Below are positions 1-9,256 of a DNA stretch of 40,781 nt, piece by piece. The stretch comes from Marisimplicoccus sp965655775 (GTDB lineage Bacteria; Bacteroidota; Bacteroidia; Flavobacteriales; Flavobacteriaceae). Positions within the stretch are counted from its first letter, which is position 1. Each line of letters begins with the position of its first letter. Below the pieces are notes generated by a model. It was not told the DNA's origin, did no database searches, and worked only from the letters and a program-made list of their open reading frames with translations. Where the stretch lies: positions 1-40,781 of the forward strand of contig CBFHHV010000010.1 in the NCBI GenBank assembly GCA_965655775.1, read 5' to 3'. Both the position numbers and the translations under genes were made by a program.

Positions 1-510
1 CATGATCTCAACAATAACTCCAGCTGATTTAAATCCAGCTAGTCTTGCAAAATCAATTGCAGCTTCAGTATGCCCTGTTCTTCTCAGAACACCTCCATCT
101 TTGGCAATTAGAGGAAAAACATGACCTGGTTTTTGTAGGTCGTCAGGTTTTGTATTCTTGTCTACTAGAGCCTGGACAGTTTTTGCTCTATCAGAGGCTG
201 AGATACCTGATGTTACACCATTTCCTTTTAAATCAACTGATACTGTGAACGCAGTTTCTAATGGATCTGTACTATTTGGAACCATTTTTTCTAGATTTAA
301 ATCTGAGCAGAGTTTCTCTGACATAGGTACGCAAATTAGACCTCTGCCATTTTTGGCCATAAAATTAATTTTTGAGGAATCAATTGTCTCAGCAGCTGTT
401 ATAAAGTCGCCTTCATTTTCTCTATCTTCATCATCAACGACAATTATTATTTCACCTTTTTTAATTGATTCAATAGCATCCTCAATTTTATCTAATTTTA
501 TTTCAGTCAT
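1..510 (-). CDS. ribB: 3,4-dihydroxy-2-butanone 4-phosphate synthase (RibB or N-terminal half of RibBA), 3' end outside window
   Basis: Makes 3,4-dihydroxy-2-butanone 4-phosphate from ribulose 5-phosphate, the four-carbon precursor of riboflavin. The first 170 codons are visible and the frame is still open at base 1. The acidic metal/substrate loop DDEDRENEGD sits at residues 26-35, and the late motif RRTGHTEAAIDFARLAG is near residues 143-159; both are hallmarks of the DHBP synthase fold. The ATG at 510 overlaps the stop of the upstream permease as ATGA, which suggests translational coupling. Many Bacteroidetes carry a RibBA fusion with GTP cyclohydrolase II at the C-terminus, but that part would lie beyond the window, so RibB versus RibBA cannot be decided here. 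Family call is very sure. Confidence 0.95.
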   Translation of the reverse strand, partial: MTEIKLDKIEDAIESIKKGEIIIVVDDEDRENEGDFITAAETIDSSKINFMAKNGRGLICVPMSEKLCSDLNLEKMVPNSTDPLETAFTVSVDLKGNGVTSGISASDRAKTVQALVDKNTKPDDLQKPGHVFPLIAKDGGVLRRTGHTEAAIDFARLAGFKSAGVIVEIM

Positions 511-1943
511 TTTTTGTTTTTAATTTTATTAATAAGTTCAATTACCTTATCAAAGAGAGAGAACCTAATTACTCTATCTGTTGATACTAGCATTGTGAGA
601 TAAATTGCAAAAGGAGCAATGGTAAATGTAGAAATCCAGCTACCAATAAAAGGGTTTATAGTGTTGTCTTCAGCTGCATTTTTCCCAAATACTCCTATAT
701 AGTGATATGTTAAGAAGATGGCTATTGACAAAACTAATGGAAGACCTAGTCCTCCTTTTCTAATTATAGCACCTAAAGAAGCGCCAATTAGAAATAAAAA
801 GATACATGCAAATATTAAGCTATACCTTTCATTTATTGATAGTTTATGAAGGTTGATTAATTTTTGTTGTAAGAAAAAAGTCTTTTTTTTATTTGATAAC
901 TGTCTTAAGTATACATCTACTTCATCGTTTGCCATTGATAGAATACGATTAACTTCGTATGTTTCAGGATTGTCTAATAACTTTAGAAAAGATTGATTAA
1001 TAAAATCATCTTCTAATTCAACCTGATTTAGATTTAAATTAGGTAGTTTTTTGAGTGTATGCCCAACAATAAAACTTTTAGCAAACATATTCTTATCTTC
1101 CTCAAATTCAATAAATAAAGTGTCTGCACTCTGTTTAAGCTGATTAGTTTTTTGCATTTTATAAGTGGACTTATAGGTTTCTTCTTCTAGATCTACATTA
1201 TTAAAATCCGATATATCAATGTTTAAAATGTACTCTTCAAATGAAGCTCTAGTATGAGGGTATTTCTGTTTGTTTGCTGCAGTTGAAGCAACAATATCCT
1301 CATATCTATTTCCATTTTTTAAAATTAGTTGAAGGTAATTATCGTTTCCATTCCTAACCTCTCCACCTTCAGCTATAATTACTAGACGATTAATCTCATC
1401 ATCTGAAATTTTATGAAGTATAACATCTTCAAGATACTGCTCATTATCTCCATACTTTCTAGATACTTTGATATTCATGTTACCAATATCATTAAATATG
1501 CCTTCGCGGATACTAAGTGTAGGTTTAAGTTTGGCTAGATTCTTCCTTAAATTATATGATTTTAGTTCACCATATGTTACAACATGATTTGAAAAATAAA
1601 ATGATCCAATACCAAGAAAAATATGAAATATTAGTAGCGTAACCATACTTCTAATTATTGATATACCATTAGATTTCATTGCTATGAACTCATAGTTTTC
1701 TGAGAGAGTTCCATAAGAAGTTAAAGAGGCAAGAAGAATTGATAAGGGCAAAACAAGAGGTACTAACTTAGGTGAAAAATAAATAAAGAATTTACCTATT
1801 GTAAAAATATCTAAACCCTTTCCGGCTAGTTCGTCAATATAAAGCCAAAAAGTTTGAATTATAAATATTAGGAAGCAGATTGCAAAAACAGAAATAAACC
1901 TACTCAAGTAAAATTTTAATATGTATTTATCTAATATTTTCAA
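507..1943 (-). CDS. LptF/LptG (YjgP/YjgQ) family lipopolysaccharide export permease
   Basis: Inner-membrane permease of the LPS transport machine, which with LptB2 extracts LPS from the inner membrane. The 478-residue protein has the family layout: about three membrane helices in the first ~110 residues, a long soluble periplasmic region (about 120-370), then three helices near the C-terminus (about 373-460). The N-terminal 'DKYILKFYL' followed by a hydrophobic helix is typical. It starts 2 bases after the LolA-like gene and its TGA overlaps the ribB ATG. The order ftsK, lolA-like, permease, ribB reads as one transcription unit. LptF and LptG cannot be told apart by eye, so no symbol is given. 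Confidence 0.9.
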   Translation of the reverse strand: MKILDKYILKFYLSRFISVFAICFLIFIIQTFWLYIDELAGKGLDIFTIGKFFIYFSPKLVPLVLPLSILLASLTSYGTLSENYEFIAMKSNGISIIRSMVTLLIFHIFLGIGSFYFSNHVVTYGELKSYNLRKNLAKLKPTLSIREGIFNDIGNMNIKVSRKYGDNEQYLEDVILHKISDDEINRLVIIAEGGEVRNGNDNYLQLILKNGNRYEDIVASTAANKQKYPHTRASFEEYILNIDISDFNNVDLEEETYKSTYKMQKTNQLKQSADTLFIEFEEDKNMFAKSFIVGHTLKKLPNLNLNQVELEDDFINQSFLKLLDNPETYEVNRILSMANDEVDVYLRQLSNKKKTFFLQQKLINLHKLSINERYSLIFACIFLFLIGASLGAIIRKGGLGLPLVLSIAIFLTYHYIGVFGKNAAEDNTINPFIGSWISTFTIAPFAIYLTMLVSTDRVIRFSLFDKVIELINKIKNKK

Positions 1944-1945
1944 TT

Positions 1946-2563
1946 TTATTTAACTAATATATAGTTATCGTAATTATTAATATCAAATTTAAATAAAGAC
2001 AATGGAACAGTTAAATTATAATCATAAGTTAATGTTAAAAAAGTATTGATTATCTGATCACTAATTGAATCTTTCATCTCAATTTTTTCAATTGAATAGT
2101 TTGAAGAATTAATTGTAATAAAATATATCATGTTATTATCATTTTTATTTTTAGCCTCTATAATATGTCTTTGTGTTTCAGTCTTTATATTAAGCAAATA
2201 ATCCTCTAAAAAGAAATTAAAAATTTGATTTGGAGTAAAACTGATCAATGCGAAATCCGAGTTATCAAGAATAATTTCCTGATTTTCGTGAACTATTGTA
2301 AATATATTTTGACCATCATAAATTTGATCAATGTCTTTTGTGTCTATAAAGTACTTTTCCCCTTTTGTAAACAATTCGCCTGTTATTGGTAATAGTGTGC
2401 TTTCAACTTCAGATTCAATTACAAATTTGTAATATGAATTATTCAAAGCTAATGATCTCTCTAAAGCTATCTCAAGGATCTCCTTGGCAGACTGGCCGAA
2501 GACAGGGCTAATCATAAAGATTAAAAAAACTAGAGGTTTAAATATGTTAGTTCTATTGCTCAC
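1946..2563 (-). CDS. LolA-like periplasmic outer-membrane lipoprotein carrier
   Basis: A 205-residue exported protein with a signal peptide: short polar start, hydrophobic core about residues 9-20, likely cleavage after VFG near 22. The mature part begins with an amphipathic helix (SAKEILEIALERS) and continues as alternating beta strands, as in the LolA/LolB half-barrel that carries lipoproteins across the periplasm. It starts at a GTG inside the last codons of ftsK (11-base overlap) and is followed at once by an LPS permease, a context fitting envelope biogenesis. LolA-type sequences diverge strongly, so the fold assignment rests on length, signal peptide, pattern and neighbourhood rather than on invariant residues. 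Confidence 0.7.
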   Translation of the reverse strand: MSNRTNIFKPLVFLIFMISPVFGQSAKEILEIALERSLALNNSYYKFVIESEVESTLLPITGELFTKGEKYFIDTKDIDQIYDGQNIFTIVHENQEIILDNSDFALISFTPNQIFNFFLEDYLLNIKTETQRHIIEAKNKNDNNMIYFITINSSNYSIEKIEMKDSISDQIINTFLTLTYDYNLTVPLSLFKFDINNYDNYILVK

Positions 2564-4820
2564 TCAAAAGAGATTCTAATGAATTTAAATCAGAAATTAA
2601 AACCTGTCTTGGTTTACTTCCCTCAAAGGGTCCAACTATTCCAGCATCTTCCATTTGATCAATTAATCTGCCAGCTCTATTATATCCAAGTTTTAGTTTT
2701 CTTTGCAGTAAAGATGCTGAACCCTGTTGATTGGATACTATTACTCTTGCTGCTTCATTAAACATTGAATCTCTATCATCTAATGATATTTCAGTGGATG
2801 AATTTACTTCATCTTTTGAATATTCTGGAAGAATATAAGCAGATGCATAACCAGTCTGAGAGCCAATAAAATCTGATAGTTTCTCAACTTCAGGAGTATC
2901 TATAAAACCACATTGTATCCTCGTTAAATCATTTGATTGAGAATATAATAAGTCCCCTCTTCCAATTAACTGTTCAGCACCTCCTGTATCAAGTATTGTC
3001 CTTGAGTCAATCCTTGAAGTAACTCTAAATGCAATCCTAGCCGGAAAATTAGCCTTTATCAAACCTGTAATAACATTGACAGATGGTCTTTGAGTAGCTA
3101 TTATTAAATGAATACCGACTGCTCTTGAAAGCTGAGCTAATCTAGCTAGGGGTGTCTCCACTTCTTTACCCGCAGTCATTATTAAATCAGCAAACTCATC
3201 GATAACTAAAACTATATATGGAAGAAATGTATGGCCATTCTCTGGATTTAACTTTCTTGATATAAATTTTGCATTATACTCCTTTATATTCCTCGACATA
3301 GCGTCTTTAAGAAGCTCATACCTTTTATCCATCTCTCTACATAACGAATTTAATGTATTAATTACTTTATCGTTTTCAATAATTATGGCATCTTCTGACT
3401 CAGGAAGTTTAGCTAGATAGTGTCTTTCAATTTTATTATATATTGAGAGTTCAATCTTTTTAGGGTCAACCAGTACAAATTTTACCTCAGCAGGATGTTT
3501 CTTGTAAAGTATTGAAGTTAAAATAGCATTAATACCTACCGACTTACCTTGTCCGGTAGCCCCTGCCATAAGAAGATGAGGCATTTTAGTGAGATCAACA
3601 ATAAATGTCTCATTGCTAATTGTTTTTCCAATAGCTATAGGAAGTTCCATATTAGATTCAATATATTTTTTTGATGATAACAAAGACTTCATTGAAACAA
3701 TTGACTTCTTTTTATTTGGAACTTCAATACCAATTGTTCCCTTCCCAGGTATTGGAGCAATTATTCTTATCCCCAGGGCAGATAGAGATAATGCAATATC
3801 ATCTTCTAAATTTTTGATTTTTGAAATTCTAACACCAGCATCAGGAACAATTTCATATAGAGTAACGGTTGGGCCAATTGTAGCTTTAATTTGTTTAATC
3901 CCAATATTGTAATTTTTAAGGGTCTCAACAATTTTGTTTTTATTGGTTTCTAGTTCATCTTGATCAATTTTAATCGTATCATCACCATAATCTTTAAGTA
4001 AATCTATACCTGGATTTTTAAAATTGCTTAAGTCAAGAGTTGGATCAAATTTTTTTAAATTTACTTTATCAAAACTAATTTTCTCAGTGCTTTTCTCTTC
4101 AAAATTTATTTCTTCAACTTCCATAGATATTTCGTCTGAAACAATTAAAGATTCGCTTGAATCAGTTTTAATTAAATCCTCTTCATGAATTGCATCAGGG
4201 ATTTCCATCTCAGACTCAACATTCAAATTATCATTTAACTCATCAACCAATTCTGGTTTATCATTTTTTGGAATTTTTATTTTACTTACCAGAGATAAAA
4301 AAGAATTAGGAGTTATGCTCCAAATTAAAGCAATAGATGTAAGTAAAATAAAAGATAAAATTATAATTATCCCAGTATTACCTATGTATGCCTCTAGAAA
4401 TGAATTAAGTTCAAAACCAACAATTCCAATTTGTATTGGATAATCTTCACTTGCATACCCTGAGAATATTATAGTCCAAATCATAAGCACAAGAAGCCAG
4501 TTAATATTCTTAATTAATGTGAGTATTTTTTTATTGAAGAGAAGATAATATGATGAAATAAATAGAATTATGGGGATAACAAAACTTCCAATTCCAAACA
4601 ACTTAAAAATAAAAAAATGACTTACAGAAGCACCAATCTTTCCTAAAATATTTTCAACTTCTACTTCCCTATCATATAAGCTGCTTACATTGCTCTGATC
4701 AGCTCTCCAATTAAACATATATGAAATAAAAGAAACAAGAAGAACAATTGAAATGAATAGAAACGTATAGCCAAGTACAACTTTAAATTTGTTTACACCA
4801 GCTTTTTTATTGCTACTCAT
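2553..4820 (-). CDS. ftsK: DNA translocase FtsK/SpoIIIE
   Basis: Septal ATP-driven DNA pump that clears chromosome ends during division and activates XerCD recombination at dif. The 755-residue protein shows four or five N-terminal membrane helices (within about 1-175), an acidic, low-complexity linker (about 190-290), the alpha domain, and the RecA-like motor. Walker A GATGQGKSVG lies near residues 413-422 and Walker B VLVIDEFADLIM near 535-546. The C-terminal gamma winged helix (LLQRKLKLGYNRAGRLIDQM, about 705-725) is the domain that reads polar KOPS sequences. The linker is short compared with enterobacterial FtsK. It heads the ftsK-lolA-permease-ribB unit, with a candidate -7 box just upstream. 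Confidence 0.97.
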   Translation of the reverse strand: MSSNKKAGVNKFKVVLGYTFLFISIVLLVSFISYMFNWRADQSNVSSLYDREVEVENILGKIGASVSHFFIFKLFGIGSFVIPIILFISSYYLLFNKKILTLIKNINWLLVLMIWTIIFSGYASEDYPIQIGIVGFELNSFLEAYIGNTGIIIILSFILLTSIALIWSITPNSFLSLVSKIKIPKNDKPELVDELNDNLNVESEMEIPDAIHEEDLIKTDSSESLIVSDEISMEVEEINFEEKSTEKISFDKVNLKKFDPTLDLSNFKNPGIDLLKDYGDDTIKIDQDELETNKNKIVETLKNYNIGIKQIKATIGPTVTLYEIVPDAGVRISKIKNLEDDIALSLSALGIRIIAPIPGKGTIGIEVPNKKKSIVSMKSLLSSKKYIESNMELPIAIGKTISNETFIVDLTKMPHLLMAGATGQGKSVGINAILTSILYKKHPAEVKFVLVDPKKIELSIYNKIERHYLAKLPESEDAIIIENDKVINTLNSLCREMDKRYELLKDAMSRNIKEYNAKFISRKLNPENGHTFLPYIVLVIDEFADLIMTAGKEVETPLARLAQLSRAVGIHLIIATQRPSVNVITGLIKANFPARIAFRVTSRIDSRTILDTGGAEQLIGRGDLLYSQSNDLTRIQCGFIDTPEVEKLSDFIGSQTGYASAYILPEYSKDEVNSSTEISLDDRDSMFNEAARVIVSNQQGSASLLQRKLKLGYNRAGRLIDQMEDAGIVGPFEGSKPRQVLISDLNSLESLLSEQ

Positions 4821-4837
4821 AAATTAATAGAATTATA

Positions 4838-4845
4838 CAAAAATA
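4838..4845 (-). promoter_or_regulatory. Candidate -7 box (TATTTTTG) for the ftsK operon
   Basis: Exact match to the Bacteroidetes -7 consensus TAnnTTTG on the minus strand, placed so that transcription would begin about 12 bases before the ftsK ATG. No TTTG/TTG -33 element lies at the usual 17-23 base spacing, so this rests on the -7 box and its position only. Confidence 0.35.
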
Positions 4846-4861
4846 CGAATATGAGTTTATA

Positions 4862-6310
4862 TTATTGATTTTTGATTCCTAAAGTGCTTATTTTTATTCT
4901 AAGAGCAGCATATAATAACGTCATAAAAGGACTAATCCAATTAAAGATTGCATATATAAAATATTCGCCAACACTTACACCTAGTACTGATGAATGATAA
5001 GCCCCACATGAGTTCCAAGGAATCAAAGCAGAGGTCACTGTAGCTGAATCTTCAAGGGTTCTACTAAGATTTTCAGGCGCTAAACCTTTATCTTCAAAAG
5101 CTTTCTCAAACATTTTACCAGAAACAACAATTGATAGATATTGGTCTGATGCGCTAACATTAAGTGCTAGACATGAGGCAACGGTGCTTGCAAATAATTT
5201 AAAAGTATTATCTGCCAATTTTAACAATGCTTTACTAATGGTTTTTAAAGCACCAATTGCATCCATTACTCCACCAAATACCATAGTCCCAATTACTAAA
5301 AAAATTGTATTCATCATACCAAGCATTCCTCCAGTAGAAAATAAATCATTTAAGATCTCATTATTTGTTTCAATATTAATCTCTCCAGTAATGGTATTCA
5401 TAATCACTATATAAGAATCAATTAAACTGGAGTTTGTTACACTGGACAATTCACTAATTATTTGTGGTTGAAAAATTAAGGAAAATAATGCACCAACAAG
5501 AGTCCCGATAACAAGAGCAATTAGAGGAGGGGTTTTCTTAACGATCATAATTAGTACTAAAAGTGGGACAAGAAAAAGGGCTAACGATATATTAAATTTT
5601 TCTGATATTGCATTTAATAAATACGTATTATCAGTTGTTCCATCTGAGACTTGAAGGAATCCAAGAATAATAAATACAATTAATGTAATTGAAATACTAG
5701 GGATAGTGGTATATGTTAAATATTTTATGTGTTTGAAAAGATCAACTTTAGTTACAGCTGCTGCTAGATTAGTTGTATCACTTAATGGGGAAAGCTTATC
5801 ACCAAAATAAGCGCCTGCTATTACAGCCCCTCCAACCATTCCGGCTGGTATTCCAAGGGCTTTACCAATTCCAACAAGTGCAATTCCGACAGTTGCAGAA
5901 GTAGTCCAACTACTTCCTGTTGCAACAGAAATTATTGAACAAATTATGATACAAGCTGGGAGAAAAATATTTGGATCCAATATTTTCAAGCCATAATATA
6001 CCATTGCTGGAATTATACCACTTATCATCCATGTGCCTGCAAGAGCACCAACAAATAATAAGATTAATAATGCTCCAGTTACAGATTTCACACTATTTGA
6101 AATACTTGTAAGTATTTTTTTGTATGAAACTTCATAGATAAATCCAATTGATGCTCCGAATAAACCTGATAAAATTAAAATAAACTGATTTGTACCATTT
6201 AAAGAGTCATCACCGTATATAAAAACGTTAATACTAAGGAGTAATACTAGAAAAATTATTGGAAGTAGTGCTACACCAATCGACAAAACTGCACTATTAG
6301 AATTTTTCAA
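4862..6310 (-). CDS. nhaC: Na+/H+ antiporter, NhaC family
   Basis: Inner-membrane sodium/proton exchanger that keeps cytoplasmic sodium low, fitting a marine cell. The 482 residues form about 11-12 hydrophobic helices. The family signature GDKLSPLSDTTNLAA is near residues 168-182, and a second conserved stretch near residues 395-440 (ASDQYLSIVVSGKMF and ALIPWNSCGAYHSSVLGVS) is typical of NhaC. It is transcribed alone or as the gene before ftsK: the 41-base gap to ftsK holds that operon's own candidate promoter. The 94-base divergent region shared with tilS has no clean consensus promoter; TAAACTTG at 6330-6337 on the minus strand is a one-mismatch -7 candidate. Confidence 0.93.
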   Translation of the reverse strand: MKNSNSAVLSIGVALLPIIFLVLLLSINVFIYGDDSLNGTNQFILILSGLFGASIGFIYEVSYKKILTSISNSVKSVTGALLILLFVGALAGTWMISGIIPAMVYYGLKILDPNIFLPACIIICSIISVATGSSWTTSATVGIALVGIGKALGIPAGMVGGAVIAGAYFGDKLSPLSDTTNLAAAVTKVDLFKHIKYLTYTTIPSISITLIVFIILGFLQVSDGTTDNTYLLNAISEKFNISLALFLVPLLVLIMIVKKTPPLIALVIGTLVGALFSLIFQPQIISELSSVTNSSLIDSYIVIMNTITGEINIETNNEILNDLFSTGGMLGMMNTIFLVIGTMVFGGVMDAIGALKTISKALLKLADNTFKLFASTVASCLALNVSASDQYLSIVVSGKMFEKAFEDKGLAPENLSRTLEDSATVTSALIPWNSCGAYHSSVLGVSVGEYFIYAIFNWISPFMTLLYAALRIKISTLGIKNQ

Positions 6311-6404
6311 AACAGTAAATTATATTTTACAAGTTTAGAAAAAAAATTATAACCATTAATATAATACAACACTTATTTGGACAAAGTTTATTTATTTTTA
6401 CTGA

Positions 6405-7334
6405 GTGAAACATAAAATTGAAAAAGTTTTTAAAGAAAAGCTACAACCATTTAAAGACTCTAACTTCTTAATTGCCGTTAGTGGAGGTGTTGACAGTATG
6501 GTGCTTGCTAGTTTGTTTAAAACACACAATTTAAAATTTTCTGTGGCACATTGTGATTTTAAATTAAGAGCAGATGAAAGTGATGCAGATGAACTATTTG
6601 TAGCTAACTGGTCTAAAGAAAACAACCAAAAGTATTTTAATGCTAGTTTTAATACAGTTGAGTATTGTAAAAATAATAAAGTAGGTACACAAGAGGGGGC
6701 AAGAAATTTAAGATACAAATGGTTCCATGATTTAAAAGAAATTTATGGTTTTGATTTTATAGTAACAGCACATAATTTAAATGATCAAATAGAAACATAC
6801 TTAATCAATTCAATGAGAGGAACAGGTTTGAGTGGATTAGTTGGTATTCCAGAGAAAACAGATAAGTTATATAGGCCATTGCTTGATATTTCTAAAAACG
6901 AAATAAGCGAATATGCAATTAACAATAATATAGAATTTCGGGAAGATTCATCAAATTCAAGAAATGATTATCTCAGAAATACAATACGAAACTCTATAAT
7001 TCCAAAGTTAGAGGAATTTGATGATAATGTTATGTTAAAGTTCAGGACTACTATTAATAACTTAAACTCTACTAAGATATTTGCAGATATTATAATTAGT
7101 GACATTAAAGACAAAGTTTTTTTAAAAGAAGGAATAAATGAAAGGATAAAAATCTCTGATTTAAGTAACCTAAATCCATTAGATTTTTATATTCATAGCT
7201 TTTTTTCAGAATATGGATTTGATTATAAGGAAGTAATCAAGCTTTTCACTTCTGATTCAGGTAAATACATTAATTCAATTAAATTTAAGTTGACTAAAAA
7301 TAAAAATGATCTAATAATTACCAAAAATGATTAA
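6405..7334 (+). CDS. tilS: tRNA(Ile)-lysidine synthase TilS, short form
   Basis: Ligates lysine to C34 of the AUA-reading tRNA-Ile (lysidine), changing both codon and amino-acid identity; essential in most bacteria. The PP-loop ATP motif SGGVDSMVLAS is near residues 25-35, followed by conserved HCDFKLR (about 48-54) and HNLNDQIETYLINSMRGTGLSGL (about 125-147). The chosen start is a GTG at 6405, which gives the usual spacing before the PP-loop. At 309 residues it is well short of the ~430 usual for this family and stops where the C-terminal TilS_C domain would begin, so it resembles the compact Aquifex type. Its last 8 bases overlap the dsbD start. Confidence 0.93.
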   Translation: MKHKIEKVFKEKLQPFKDSNFLIAVSGGVDSMVLASLFKTHNLKFSVAHCDFKLRADESDADELFVANWSKENNQKYFNASFNTVEYCKNNKVGTQEGARNLRYKWFHDLKEIYGFDFIVTAHNLNDQIETYLINSMRGTGLSGLVGIPEKTDKLYRPLLDISKNEISEYAINNNIEFREDSSNSRNDYLRNTIRNSIIPKLEEFDDNVMLKFRTTINNLNSTKIFADIIISDIKDKVFLKEGINERIKISDLSNLNPLDFYIHSFFSEYGFDYKEVIKLFTSDSGKYINSIKFKLTKNKNDLIITKND

Positions 7335-9255
7335 AAACTTATTTTTTGCATTAACATCAGTTTTCTCTCTTAATTCCCAAGAGATTGAGCCTGTAACTTG
7401 GTCATATGAAGTTGAAAAGATCAGTAATCTCAAATATAAAATTACTTTTGATGCAGAAATTATTGATGGTTGGAAATTATATTCTCAATTCTCACCTGAA
7501 GAAGGTTCAGTCTCAACAAGTTTCAATTATATTAATAAAAGTCAAGATTACGAAGCTGATAAAATTTTCAATGAAAATCCTTATATAATAGGTTATGACA
7601 ATGTATTCAAAATGGACCTATTCTATTTTGAAAATGAGGCATCATTTAATCAGACAATAAGTCTATTAAATAAAGATATTAACCAAATTAAAGTTGAGAT
7701 TGATTATTCTTCATGTGATGACGAGTTGTGTATTTTTAGAAATGAAACATTCAATGTTGTTTTAGATCCAACAAAAAAAGCTCAAGTGGATGAAAGTGTT
7801 TCATTAGATGACATTCAAAAGTATAATATGCTTGAATTAGACCTTGATAAATCAAGTTATAATAGTATTGATATTGTTCAATCTTCCAATTATTTTGAAG
7901 TCTTCATTTTTGGTTTACTAGCAGGTTTTCTAGCTTTACTTACTCCGTGTATTTTTCCAATGATCCCATTAACTGTTTCTTATTTTATTGATCAAACAAA
8001 ACTTAGATATAGTAGTGCAATTTCTGCTTCTTTATACGGAGTGTTTATAGTTTTAATATATCTGTTACTCAGTATACCATTTCACTTATTTGATAGCCTA
8101 AATCCAAATATTTTAAATACTATTTCAACTAATGTCTATGTGAATATTACTTTTTTCATAGTATTTATTTTATTTGCTATTTCTTTTTTTGGCTACTTCG
8201 ACATAGTAATTCCAAGTAATTTAATATCCAGTTCAGAAAAAAAATCAGAAAAAGGTGGAGTTGTAGGAATATTTTTTATGTCATTAACACTTGCTCTTGT
8301 GTCATTTTCTTGTACTGGCCCTATATTAGGTTCATTGCTCGCCGGCTCTCTTTCATCAGCAGAATCTGGTGCAACTCAACTTTCATATGGAATGTTAGGT
8401 TTTGGATTTGCATTGGCCTTACCTTTTACTTTCCTGGCTTTTTATCCTAGATATTTATCTATGATTCCTAGATCAGGAATATGGCTAAAAAAATTAAAAG
8501 TCTCACTTGGTTTTATAGAACTGGCTTTAGCATTTAAATTTTTATCTAATGCTGATCTTGTTGAAGGCTGGGGAATACTAAAAAGAGAAATATATATAAT
8601 AATATGGGTTGTTATCTTTCTCATAATGTCATTCTACTTATTCGGATCATATTTTGGTAAGTTAAAATTTAATCACAAGAGTTATGCAGGTTGGTTTTTC
8701 CTTCTATTTTCAATATATCTTACAAGTGGATTATTTGAAAGTAAGAATGTGAGGTTGCTAAGTGGAATCCTTCCTCCAGAATTTTATTCGGTTTACGATA
8801 ATAAAAATAACTGTCCTTTGGGGCTTAATTGTTTCAAAGACTTTCAAAGTGGTAAAGATTATGCTATTGAAAAAGATAAAATTATACTTCTTGATTTTAC
8901 AGGCTGGGCATGTGCAAATTGTAGAAGAATGGAAGAGAATGTATGGTCCAAACCCTCAATATTTAAAATGCTAGATACCGAATTTGTAATTATATCTTTA
9001 TATGTTGATGATCGATCTAAATTATCAGAACAGGAAGAGTTTAAATATTTAAACAAGTCTGGTAATATTCAATATATAAATAACGTAGGTAGAAGATGGT
9101 CCCTTTTCCAACAAATTAATTTTAGTAATGCATCACAGCCATACTATGTCGCTATGATGCCCTCTGGTAAAATTTTAACTGAACCTATTCAATATGTTTC
9201 AGAAAAGAACTTTGAAAACTGGTTAAGAACCTCAATTGAGGAGTCAAATAAGTAG
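7327..9255 (+). CDS. dsbD: Thiol:disulfide interchange protein DsbD
   Basis: Carries electrons from cytoplasmic thioredoxin across the inner membrane to periplasmic thiol oxidoreductases and cytochrome c maturation. Three domains are visible in 642 residues: a signal peptide and N-terminal immunoglobulin-like domain with a Cys pair (CDDELC, about 131-136); an eight-helix membrane domain with the two redox cysteines in TPCIFPM (about 207) and FSCTGP (about 328); and a C-terminal thioredoxin domain with WACANC (about 527-532). All expected cysteines are present. It overlaps tilS by 8 bases. The stop lies one base from the stop of the convergent nitroreductase, with no terminator-like hairpin. 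Confidence 0.95.
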   Translation: MIKNLFFALTSVFSLNSQEIEPVTWSYEVEKISNLKYKITFDAEIIDGWKLYSQFSPEEGSVSTSFNYINKSQDYEADKIFNENPYIIGYDNVFKMDLFYFENEASFNQTISLLNKDINQIKVEIDYSSCDDELCIFRNETFNVVLDPTKKAQVDESVSLDDIQKYNMLELDLDKSSYNSIDIVQSSNYFEVFIFGLLAGFLALLTPCIFPMIPLTVSYFIDQTKLRYSSAISASLYGVFIVLIYLLLSIPFHLFDSLNPNILNTISTNVYVNITFFIVFILFAISFFGYFDIVIPSNLISSSEKKSEKGGVVGIFFMSLTLALVSFSCTGPILGSLLAGSLSSAESGATQLSYGMLGFGFALALPFTFLAFYPRYLSMIPRSGIWLKKLKVSLGFIELALAFKFLSNADLVEGWGILKREIYIIIWVVIFLIMSFYLFGSYFGKLKFNHKSYAGWFFLLFSIYLTSGLFESKNVRLLSGILPPEFYSVYDNKNNCPLGLNCFKDFQSGKDYAIEKDKIILLDFTGWACANCRRMEENVWSKPSIFKMLDTEFVIISLYVDDRSKLSEQEEFKYLNKSGNIQYINNVGRRWSLFQQINFSNASQPYYVAMMPSGKILTEPIQYVSEKNFENWLRTSIEESNK

Positions 9256-9256
9256 T

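Noticed and set aside
6398..6718. 106-residue minus-strand frame opposite tilS
   Set aside because: Lies fully antisense to the conserved PP-loop region of tilS, has no recognisable features and unusual composition; a shadow frame.
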